Notes under the pieces: model-generated | Seen by the model: only the letters and a program-made list of their open reading frames with translations | What the model was told of the DNA's origin: nothing | Databases searched by the model: none | In this document: positions 42,442-49,690 of the stretch, piece after piece | Layout: every line of letters begins with the position of its first letter | How positions within the stretch are numbered: the stretch's first letter is position 1 | Translations under genes and position numbers: made by a program | Assembly: GCF_021245805.1 (NCBI RefSeq) | Contig: NZ_JAJJNF010000008.1 | Coordinates: 62,001 to 126,000 of the forward strand | Source: Mangrovimonas futianensis | GTDB lineage: Bacteria > Bacteroidota > Bacteroidia > Flavobacteriales > Flavobacteriaceae | Direction: 5' to 3' | Length of the DNA stretch: 64,000 bases

Positions 42442-43290
42442 ATGAAAAAAATATTACTATCAGCAGTAGGACTTATGCTAGCCATAAGTTTGAATGCACA
42501 AGTTTCAACCCCTCAACCTAGTCCAACGGCTAAATTGGAGCAGCCCGTGGGATTAACTCAAGTTACTTTGGAATATTCACGTCCAGGAGTTAAAGGAAGA
42601 ACGGTATTTGGGGATTTAGTTCCTTACGGAAAAATTTGGAGAACAGGAGCCAACAAAAACTCAATCATTACCTTTAGTGATGATGTAGAAGTAGCTGGTT
42701 ATGAAGTAAAAGCTGGTTCTTATGCCATCTTTACAAAGCCAGGAGAAAGTTTGTGGGAAATTTATTTGTATTCAGATACCAATAATTGGGGAAATCCTGA
42801 AAAATGGGATGAAAGTAAAGTGGTTGCTATAGCTAAGGCTCAAGTACATCCAATACCATTCAATGTGGAGACTTTTACCATGGATATCAATAATATTAAA
42901 AGTTCTGAAGCTACCTTAGAGTTTATTTGGGAAAAAACTTATGTGGCTGTGCCATTTACAGTACCAACTGATAAAAAAGTTATGGCTTCTATCAATGATG
43001 CTTTGAGTGGATCGCCAAAGGCCAACGATTACTATGCAGCAGCGGCTTATTATTATTCTGAAAATAAAGATATCGAACAAGCGAAGGAATGGATCGATAA
43101 GGCTATGTCTATGAATGAAAAACCTCAATTCTGGCAATACAGACAACAATCTCTGATTTATGCAAAAGCAGGAGATAAGGATGGTGCTATTGGTCTAGCT
43201 AAAAAATCTATGCAGGCTGCAAAGGAAGCTGGTAATGATGATTATGTTAAAATGAACATGGATTCCTTAAAAGAGTGGGGGGCCATGTAA
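42442..43290 (+). CDS. DUF2911 domain protein, secreted
   Basis: 282 residues. A Sec signal peptide ends around ISLNAQ. DUF2911 follows (VTLEYSRPGVKGRTVFGDLV, GKIWRTGANKNSIITFSDDV, KAGSYAIFTKPGESLWEIYL), a beta-rich domain common in Bacteroidota with unknown function. The last ~90 residues are helical, TPR-like (ANDYYAAAAYYYSENKDIEQ, EWIDKAMSMNEKPQFWQYRQ). Probably periplasmic. It is monocistronic with its own promoter and terminator. Confidence 0.85.
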   Translation: MKKILLSAVGLMLAISLNAQVSTPQPSPTAKLEQPVGLTQVTLEYSRPGVKGRTVFGDLVPYGKIWRTGANKNSIITFSDDVEVAGYEVKAGSYAIFTKPGESLWEIYLYSDTNNWGNPEKWDESKVVAIAKAQVHPIPFNVETFTMDINNIKSSEATLEFIWEKTYVAVPFTVPTDKKVMASINDALSGSPKANDYYAAAAYYYSENKDIEQAKEWIDKAMSMNEKPQFWQYRQQSLIYAKAGDKDGAIGLAKKSMQAAKEAGNDDYVKMNMDSLKEWGAM

Positions 43291-43313
43291 TAATTACATA
43301 TTAGGAAAATAAG

Positions 43314-43341
43314 AAAGCGCAACTTTTAAAAGTTGCGCTTT
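43314..43341. terminator. Bidirectional terminator DUF2911 / XRE gene
   Basis: AAAGCGCAACTTTT / AAAAGTTGCGCTTT, a perfect 28-base palindrome followed by T-runs, between convergent genes. Confidence 0.92.
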
Positions 43342-43344
43342 TTT

Positions 43345-43545
43345 TTAGTCTGTTTCCTCCAGAATGAATATGGCTTCCACTGGTTTTTTGAATAGTTTGG
43401 CAATTTTCAAGGCTAGCACTGTGGATGGCACGTATTTGTTTTTCTCCATAGCATTGATGGATTGTCTGCTTACCCCTATGGCCTTTGCCAGATCAGCCTG
43501 GGTCATATCGTGTATCGCTCTTTCTACTTTTAAATTATTCGTCAT
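43345..43545 (-). CDS. XRE family helix-turn-helix regulator
   Basis: 66 residues, a single HTH_3 domain: NLKVERAIHDMTQADLAKAI, then GVSRQSINAMEKNKYVPS as the recognition region, ending KLFKKPVEAIFILEE. It is the short YozG-like type that binds DNA as a dimer. It overlaps the end of the upstream membrane-protein gene by 11 bases; such pairs typically form an autoregulated unit. Candidate operator: inverted repeats at 44041-44063. Confidence 0.88.
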   Translation of the reverse strand: MTNNLKVERAIHDMTQADLAKAIGVSRQSINAMEKNKYVPSTVLALKIAKLFKKPVEAIFILEETD

Positions 43546-44008
43546 GACTCATGCTCTTTAATCTTAAGAAATGGAATCTAAAGACATAAATAATAATAGG
43601 GGTAAACATATTGAAAATAAGGACGCTAAAAAAGGTCAGATCATATACAAAAATTATGGCTAGGATTAAGACAATGTAATTAACCAAGAAGGCCCAAACT
43701 AAAGAGTCTTTTCTCAGTTTGGCAATAAACTCATCTTCAATTTTTTCTTTTGAAAAGCAAAGGATAAGACCTCCAATAATGATTGCTAATGCTGCTAATT
43801 CATCTAAAATATCATTCTCGATAAGCTTAAAAAAACCAGACTCAGAAGAAAGAAACGAACCATTTTGGTAAATAGAGAGTACCTTGATGGTAAAAAAGTC
43901 ATTTTCAAGATTGTTGACATCAATGATAATGCCCAGAATAAGACCTGTAATAAACAGGGGCCAACCCAATATCTTAAATTGGTTTGGGAATAGATAGGAA
44001 GTTTTCAT
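43535..44008 (-). CDS. Membrane protein paired with XRE regulator
   Basis: 157 residues from the ATG at 44008. Four hydrophobic segments are seen (ILGWPLFITGLILGIII, ELAALAIIIGGLILCF, AFLVNYIVLILAIIFV, FFSVLIFNMFTPIIIYVF). I do not recognise a named family, but membrane proteins of this size with a small XRE gene overlapping their 3' end are a recurrent arrangement. The membrane protein may sense or bind something that alters the regulator; that is inference. Confidence 0.72.
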   Translation of the reverse strand: MKTSYLFPNQFKILGWPLFITGLILGIIIDVNNLENDFFTIKVLSIYQNGSFLSSESGFFKLIENDILDELAALAIIIGGLILCFSKEKIEDEFIAKLRKDSLVWAFLVNYIVLILAIIFVYDLTFFSVLIFNMFTPIIIYVFRFHFLRLKSMSHDE

Positions 44009-44035
44009 AACTGTTCGATTTTTGATTGAATAATT

Positions 44036-44063
44036 CAAAAGTAAAGAAAACTTTACATAAAGT
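44036..44063 (-). promoter_or_regulatory. Promoter and operator-like repeats of the membrane protein/XRE unit
   Basis: Minus-strand -7 box TACTTTTG (44036-44043) overlaps GTAAAG-AAAA-CTTTAC (44041-44056), which is followed by ACTTTA-CA-TAAAGT (44050-44063). Three GTAAAG-like half-sites thus cover the core promoter, as expected for a self-repressing XRE protein. Confidence 0.6.
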
Positions 44064-44251
44064 AAAATAAAATATTCTTTTTGTAAAAAATATTTATCAC
44101 CATGGAGCCAACTATTCTTAATTTACAAGGGGATAATGCTATCATAAGACCATCTTAAAAGTTTTATTAAATGGATAAAAATGCTTAAATTAGATAGCAT
44201 ATTTCACTCCCTGAGTCCTAAATCGAAGCGTTTTAATTTAAACTTTTTAAA

Positions 44252-46186
44252 ATGTCTGGTAAGCAACATTTGGGACACCAATTACTAAAGTGTTTAGAAG
44301 AAATTCTTGAAAAAAACTTAGAGAACGAGAAGTTTGGAGTAAATGAGCTTGCTAAAGAAATAGGGTTTAGTAGGTCACAACTTCATAGGAAACTTCAAAA
44401 TATTAGTGGTCAATCAACCAGTCAATTTATAAGGGAATTTAGATTGAGAAAAGCCTTAATAATGCTTCAGAATGATGAGGTTACCTCTTCAGAAATTGCT
44501 TATCGGGTTGGCTTCAATAGTCCTACTTATTTTAATACCTCCTTCAAGGATTATTTCGGATTTACACCGGGGGAAACTAAATATAAAACGACCGAAGAAC
44601 TTGATTATAATAACTTAGTTAAGCCTACTACTCATAGGTCATCTCCAAAGAAAAAAGTTTACGCTTTAGTACTAACAGGAATTTTGGTTGTCGTCCTAGG
44701 TTTTTCGGGTGTTAAACTTATAAACCAAGGGAAAAAGGTTCCTAGTAAAGAAGTTGTTCCTAACCAAAATGTATTGGACTATTCCAAGAAAACAATCGCT
44801 GTGTTACCTTTTAAAAGCTTAAGTAATCTGGAAGAAAATGAATTTTTTGCAGAAGGGATGCGGCAAGACATCTTAGATAACCTTTCCAAAATTGATGAAC
44901 TCGTAGTAAGGTCACAGCAATCTGTGGCCCAACTTTTAGATCAAAAGCTGTCAAATAAAGAACTGGTAGAAAAGTTGGATGTTGATTATTTGGTAGGTGG
45001 AAGTGTACAAAGAATTGATAATCGTGTGAAAATAAGAGTCCATTTAACTGATACAAGGCAAGACGTGCAAATGTGGTCTCAGGATTTTGATAGGGAATAT
45101 GCTGATGTGTTTATTTTGGAAAGTGAAATATCTCGTCTGATTGCTACGGAACTTCATCTTTTGATTTCACCACTTAATATGGAACGCTTCGAAAAAATTC
45201 CAACTGATAATTTAGAGGCTTTTAATTACTATAATAAGGCGCGATTTTACTGGTGTGATTTTTCCGAAGGAGGTTTTGAATTGATAGAAACATACTTAAA
45301 TAAAAGCATACAGTTGGATCCAGATTTTGCTTTAGGCTATTCGGGTTTAGCTGAAATTTATTTATGGAAAAGTTGGCCCACACCTTCCTATGATGAATTG
45401 GTTAAGGGAAAGCAGTATGCTATGAAAGCGGTTGAAATTGATCCAGATTTATCTGAGCCTCACAGGGTCTTGGGATGGTATTATTTGAATTATGGTTGGG
45501 ATTGGGAAAAAGTAGAGGAGGAGTTTGAGAAATCCTTAGAGCTTAATCCTAACAATTATGAGACTTATTGTATGTATGCGCAATATGTTTTTTACACCTT
45601 GGGAGATTTTGATAGAGCTAGAGATTTACTCGATAGAGCTAAAAGAATTTATCCAAATTCATTTTATGCTAACGTTTTAAGTTCCGAATTATATTTACAA
45701 TTGGAAGATTTTGATAATGCCCTGGAGGATGCAACTATGGCTGAACTTGTTGCACCGCGAGATCTTTGGTCTTATTGGGTTAAGTTTAAAATCTATGCAG
45801 CCATGGGGAAAGAGGAAGATGCCATAAAAATGTTGGAAGAAGGTTGGAGTCTTTATCCTGAATTTAAATCCAACATTCCTCCTATGAGACAGGCCTTTGA
45901 AAATAATGGTGTTAATGGGGTGTTCCAATGGATTAATGATTCAGATATTAATAACTCAGATTCTGAATCATTTCAACTAAATGCCTATTGGGTGGCTGAG
46001 AAATTTGCGTCTATGGGGGAGAATGAAAAAGCATTGGATTGGTTAGAAACGGCATTAGAGGAGCAAAATGCTGATATGTTTAAAACAAAATATCACGCCT
46101 GTTTCTCAAAATTAAGAAAAGAGCCTAGATTTCTTCATATTTTAGAAAAGCTAGGTTTGGGTGATTATGAGCCCTTAAAAACCTAA
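44252..46186 (+). CDS. AraC-type HTH, transmembrane, TolB-like/TPR regulator
   Basis: 644 residues. N-terminal AraC/XylS HTH domain (about 10-112): FGVNELAKEIGFSRSQLHRK and SEIAYRVGFNSPTYFNTSFK. One membrane helix, KVYALVLTGILVVVLGFSGV (about 135-154). Then a TolB-N/FlgO-like segment (TIAVLPFKSLSNLEENEFFA, VDYLVGGSVQRIDNRVKIRV, about 180-290) and TPR repeats (about 330-560). The layout puts DNA binding in the cytoplasm and a sensory TPR part in the periplasm, a one-component membrane-bound regulator. The ligand is unknown. The secreted-protein gene 159 bases downstream is the obvious candidate target. Confidence 0.85.
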   Translation: MSGKQHLGHQLLKCLEEILEKNLENEKFGVNELAKEIGFSRSQLHRKLQNISGQSTSQFIREFRLRKALIMLQNDEVTSSEIAYRVGFNSPTYFNTSFKDYFGFTPGETKYKTTEELDYNNLVKPTTHRSSPKKKVYALVLTGILVVVLGFSGVKLINQGKKVPSKEVVPNQNVLDYSKKTIAVLPFKSLSNLEENEFFAEGMRQDILDNLSKIDELVVRSQQSVAQLLDQKLSNKELVEKLDVDYLVGGSVQRIDNRVKIRVHLTDTRQDVQMWSQDFDREYADVFILESEISRLIATELHLLISPLNMERFEKIPTDNLEAFNYYNKARFYWCDFSEGGFELIETYLNKSIQLDPDFALGYSGLAEIYLWKSWPTPSYDELVKGKQYAMKAVEIDPDLSEPHRVLGWYYLNYGWDWEKVEEEFEKSLELNPNNYETYCMYAQYVFYTLGDFDRARDLLDRAKRIYPNSFYANVLSSELYLQLEDFDNALEDATMAELVAPRDLWSYWVKFKIYAAMGKEEDAIKMLEEGWSLYPEFKSNIPPMRQAFENNGVNGVFQWINDSDINNSDSESFQLNAYWVAEKFASMGENEKALDWLETALEEQNADMFKTKYHACFSKLRKEPRFLHILEKLGLGDYEPLKT

Positions 46187-46280
46187 TTTTCTATTATTTT
46201 TTAATCCCTGAAACATAGTTTAAAGTGTTTCAAATAAAATTTCAACACTTTCTAAATGGTTTAAAGCATTGCAACTTCTA

Positions 46281-46305
46281 AGATATGTGGTGCAACATAT
46301 CTTTG
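46281..46305 (+). promoter_or_regulatory. Palindrome overlapping a -7 element before the secreted-protein gene
   Basis: AGATATGT-GGTGCA-ACATATCT is a perfect 8-bp inverted repeat (46281-46302). Its right arm overlaps the -7 box TATCTTTG (46298-46305). At 19-base spacing there is TTC. A protein bound here would block the promoter. Confidence 0.55.
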
Positions 46306-46345
46306 ATGACCTTTGGATAACTATTAATCATTAAATCCAAAAGTC

Positions 46346-46891
46346 ATGAAAACCTTATCAATTACCTTATTTGCCATCTTTTTATCAAGTCATTTAATTA
46401 TGGCTCAAAACGAACCTTTATTGACAGAAGTGAATGTGTCTAATTATGAACTTCCTGAAATAAAAAGATCTTCACGAACAAGTGTCTTACATGCCACTTA
46501 TTTGAAAAAAACTAAAGAGATCAATATGTCCAAACACATACAAAATTTACGAAAGTATGTTTCCAATTACGATTATAGAAAAAATGAAAACTTTGATGTA
46601 TTAAGTCAAACTTCAGAGGTAAAATTTCAGTCCGAGAAGGGGTATATTTTAGTGACTTATGATGTAAATGGAAAAATTATAAAAACTGAAGAAGTTTTTA
46701 AGGATGTAAAAATTCCACTGCGGGTAAGACAAACAGTTTTTTATGTTTATCCTGGATGGATTTTAACCAAAGTGAAGTATCATTCACAATATATGGAAAA
46801 TCAACCCAATACAACTTTCTATAAAGTTGAAATTCAAAAAGGGGATGAGACTAAAATTATTAAAGTAAATAGTAAAGGGGAGTTTCTTTAA
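46346..46891 (+). CDS. Secreted protein, PepSY-like/BLIP-like candidate
   Basis: 181 residues. Sec signal peptide MKTLSITLFAIFLSSHLIMA, mature start about QNEP. The C-terminal half has the strand pattern seen in PepSY-like (putative beta-lactamase-inhibitor-like) secreted proteins: KGYILVTYDVNGKIIKTEEV, VYPGWILTKVKYHS, FYKVEIQKGDETKIIKVNSK. Family assignment is tentative. It lies behind the membrane-anchored AraC-type regulator and has its own palindromic promoter region. Confidence 0.65.
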   Translation: MKTLSITLFAIFLSSHLIMAQNEPLLTEVNVSNYELPEIKRSSRTSVLHATYLKKTKEINMSKHIQNLRKYVSNYDYRKNENFDVLSQTSEVKFQSEKGYILVTYDVNGKIIKTEEVFKDVKIPLRVRQTVFYVYPGWILTKVKYHSQYMENQPNTTFYKVEIQKGDETKIIKVNSKGEFL

Positions 46892-46909
46892 TCAATCAAA
46901 AAACGTTCG

Positions 46910-46931
46910 GAGCCTGCGACCTCGCAGGCTC
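46910..46931. repeat. GC-rich palindrome, possible bidirectional terminator
   Basis: GAGCCTGCGA-CC-TCGCAGGCTC, a perfect 10-bp stem between convergent genes. It is much more GC-rich than its surroundings and lacks a strong T-run, resembling a dispersed palindromic element used as a terminator. Confidence 0.65.
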
Positions 46932-47912
46932 TCAATATTTTAAAGCAATCCTATCTCTTACTTGGTCTAGTAATGTTATTAATCTTTTACTGAATTCAAA
47001 ATTCATGATAGGGCTTTCCTTTAATCCACCTCGTATTAGTTCATTTATATGTTGTGCTTCAAAAGAGTAGCCAATGGTATTGTAGCCAAAATCCAAGGTT
47101 TTCTCCTCACCATTTATTGGAGACATTGTCACGGTACACGGTTCATGAAATCTAGAATTTAATTTTATTATTCCTGTTTCACAATGAAAGGTTGCTGTAG
47201 TTGGAGTATCTTCTAGCAAAGTACTTTTTAAAATGGCTTTTGTACCATGTTGATAACTAAAGGTCATGGTACAGCTGGAATCCACACCATTTTCAAAATA
47301 GGTTGCTTCTGCTCCTATGTCTTTAGGAAAACCTAGGGTGGATAAGGCTGCAAATATAGGGTAGATACCGATATCCAATAAACTACCACCTCCCAAATCT
47401 TTTTTAATGAGCCTAGAGGTTACATCATAATTAGCTTTAAAGCCAAAATCGGCCTCCAATTCCAATACTTCTCCAAAAGTCTTGTTTTCAATTTGCTGAA
47501 TTACAAATTGAAAATGTGGAAGAAAATATGTCCACAGCGCCTCCATTAAAAGGGTGTTGTGATCCTTCGCAATATGAATCATTTCGGTTACTTCCTCTAA
47601 ATTCATTGCAAATGGCTTTTCACATAGAACAGCTTTTCCATGTTGAAGGCAAAGTATCGAATTTTCTTTATGAAACACATGAGGTGTCGCTATGTATACC
47701 GCATCGATTTCAGGATCTTTAACTAGGTCCTCATAGCTTCCATATGTCTTTTGAGCACCAAATTTCTTTCCAAAATCAACCGCTTTGTCATGTGAACGGG
47801 ATGCTACTCCCAACAACTTCGTATTGGGGAGCGTAAGCAAATCAGTGGCAAATTTATGAGCAATTTTACCTAAACCGATAATTCCCCAATTGATTGTTTT
47901 ATTTGATGTCAT
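46932..47912 (-). CDS. Gfo/Idh/MocA family oxidoreductase
   Basis: 326 residues. Rossmann motif GIIGLGKIAHKFA (about 11-23). The family lysine is in VLCEKPFAMNLEEV (about 95-108), and the substrate-domain motif is DLGGGSLLDIGIYPI. It resembles dihydrodiol/sugar dehydrogenases of this superfamily. Its start overlaps the symporter stop by 14 bases, so it is the last gene of the PIG-L - small peptide - symporter - dehydrogenase operon and probably oxidises the transported sugar or its derivative. Confidence 0.87.
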   Translation of the reverse strand: MTSNKTINWGIIGLGKIAHKFATDLLTLPNTKLLGVASRSHDKAVDFGKKFGAQKTYGSYEDLVKDPEIDAVYIATPHVFHKENSILCLQHGKAVLCEKPFAMNLEEVTEMIHIAKDHNTLLMEALWTYFLPHFQFVIQQIENKTFGEVLELEADFGFKANYDVTSRLIKKDLGGGSLLDIGIYPIFAALSTLGFPKDIGAEATYFENGVDSSCTMTFSYQHGTKAILKSTLLEDTPTTATFHCETGIIKLNSRFHEPCTVTMSPINGEEKTLDFGYNTIGYSFEAQHINELIRGGLKESPIMNFEFSKRLITLLDQVRDRIALKY

Positions 47913-49581
47913 TTTTTTGAGTTGTTTGTAAAATTAAGGCCAGAAGAATGACCACCATACATCCAAATAGATTTAACCAAAGGTACGGCATCCAATCTAA
48001 CCACCAAACAAGAATAACAATGATTTGGGTGATTATAGCTCCAATAAACACTGCTTTGGCTTTTACCATTTTAAAAAAGAAAGCCAATAAAAAGATCCCT
48101 AGCACATTTCCGTAAAAAATGGAACCTATAATATTAACCAATTGAATCAAGTTTTCTGCTAGATTAGCAATACAAGCAACAATAATGGCCATAATTCCCC
48201 AGCCTAAAGTCAACCATTTGGTTGCTTGGACATAGTGACCTTCATCTCGGTCGGGTGCATAACTACGCTTATAGATATCTAAGGCAGTGGTGGAGGCTAA
48301 GGCATTTATTTCACTCGCGGTACTGGACATAGCTGCAGATAATATTACAGCCAATAACAATCCAATGAGACCCTTAGGTAAATTGTTTAGGATAAAATGA
48401 ATAAAAACATAATCTTTATCATTGGTTTCAATGTTTACTAAGCGGTCAGCAGCAGCTTTTTCAATAAGGTCTTTAGCTGCATTTCGATTGGCTTCATCGG
48501 CAGCATTTGAGTCATGGATTTTTTGAATAAGAGTTGGGCTCTTGGTGACTACATATTCTTGTATGGCTTGTTCCCTTTCGTCGAATATTTTAGCTTGATC
48601 TAATTCTAAAGCCTTATATTCCTCGGAATATTTTGAGTTTTCTATGGTGCTATTGGCTGCAGGATTAAAGTTGATAGGAGAAGGACGGAACTGATAAAAA
48701 ACAAATACCATGACACCTACTAACAATATAAAAAATTGCATTGGCACCTTTAAAAGACCATTAAATATTAATCCTAATTGCATCTCTCGCATGGATTTAC
48801 CAGATAAGTATCGTTGCACCTGGCTTTGATCTGTTCCAAAATAGGAGAGAGCTAAAAATGTACCGCCAATAAGACCACTCCAAACTGTGTATCGGTTTTC
48901 AAAATCAAAGGAGAAATCCAATATGTTCATTTTATCACTTGCCCCTGCAATTTCCAATGCATTTGAAAAGGAAATATTTTCAGGTAAATAACTTAAAATG
49001 ACAAAAAAGGCAATAAACATGCCTATAAAAATAATAGCCATTTGTTGTTTTTGGGTCACGCTAACGGCCTTGGTTCCGCCTGTTACAGTGTATACAATGA
49101 CTAAAATACCAATAATGATATTTAGGTAGGTAAGATTCCAGCCTAATACAGCAGAGAGTATGATCGCTGGAGCATAGATTGTAATTCCAGCTGCCAATCC
49201 ACGTTGTATTAAAAATAAAATGGCTGTAAGGCTTCTAGTTTTAACATCAAAACGGCTTTCCAAATATTCATAGGCCGTATAAACCTTTAATTTGTGATAA
49301 ATAGGGATGAATACCATGCATATGATAACCATAGCAATGGGAAGGCCAAAATAGAATTGAACGAAGCCCATTCCATCGTGAAAGGCTTGTCCGGGAGTGG
49401 ATAAAAATGTAATGGCACTAGCTTGTGTAGCCATAACAGACAGACCGATGGTCCACCATTGTGAGCTATTACCACCTCTCACATAATCTTGAACATTTTT
49501 ACTCCCCTTGGTTTTTAAGCTGCCGTATATGACTATTGTCAATAACGTTCCAATGAGTATAATCCAATCAATTGTTTGCAT
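47899..49581 (-). CDS. Sodium:solute symporter (SSS family)
   Basis: 560 residues with about 13-14 membrane helices. SSS features: IYGSLKTKGSKNVQDYVRGG near the N-terminus (first helix and loop), SQWWTIGLSVMATQASAITF (the helix carrying sodium-site serines), YTVTGGTKAVSVTQKQQMAI, YFGTDQSQVQRYLSGKS and AVILSAAMSSTASEINALAS (C-terminal sodium-binding region). An extra hydrophilic loop of ~80 residues (about 315-395) lies between helices. Likely substrate a sugar or sialic-acid-like compound by context. Its ATG follows directly after the stop of the 35-residue peptide gene (TAA-ATG). Confidence 0.9.
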   Translation of the reverse strand: MQTIDWIILIGTLLTIVIYGSLKTKGSKNVQDYVRGGNSSQWWTIGLSVMATQASAITFLSTPGQAFHDGMGFVQFYFGLPIAMVIICMVFIPIYHKLKVYTAYEYLESRFDVKTRSLTAILFLIQRGLAAGITIYAPAIILSAVLGWNLTYLNIIIGILVIVYTVTGGTKAVSVTQKQQMAIIFIGMFIAFFVILSYLPENISFSNALEIAGASDKMNILDFSFDFENRYTVWSGLIGGTFLALSYFGTDQSQVQRYLSGKSMREMQLGLIFNGLLKVPMQFFILLVGVMVFVFYQFRPSPINFNPAANSTIENSKYSEEYKALELDQAKIFDEREQAIQEYVVTKSPTLIQKIHDSNAADEANRNAAKDLIEKAAADRLVNIETNDKDYVFIHFILNNLPKGLIGLLLAVILSAAMSSTASEINALASTTALDIYKRSYAPDRDEGHYVQATKWLTLGWGIMAIIVACIANLAENLIQLVNIIGSIFYGNVLGIFLLAFFFKMVKAKAVFIGAIITQIIVILVWWLDWMPYLWLNLFGCMVVILLALILQTTQKNDIK

Positions 49582-49689
49582 TTAGAACGTTTTCATGATG
49601 ATATAAAACAGGAGAATATAAACGGCGTTAGCAACCAAAACTATGGTGTAAAGGCTATTCCATCGATTATGCGATTTTTCCGGTTCCAT
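49582..49689 (-). CDS. 35-residue single-helix membrane peptide
   Basis: MEPEKSHNRWNSLYTIVL, then VANAVYILLFYIIMKTF: a short polar N-terminus followed by one hydrophobic helix of about 20 residues. It starts 1 base after the PIG-L gene stop, and its own TAA directly precedes the symporter ATG. Such packing on both sides strongly suggests translation. It may be a small subunit or stabiliser of the symporter, as with MetS for MetP or YhdT with PanF; that role is inference. No homologue is known to me. Confidence 0.7.
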   Translation of the reverse strand: MEPEKSHNRWNSLYTIVLVANAVYILLFYIIMKTF

Positions 49690-49690
49690 A

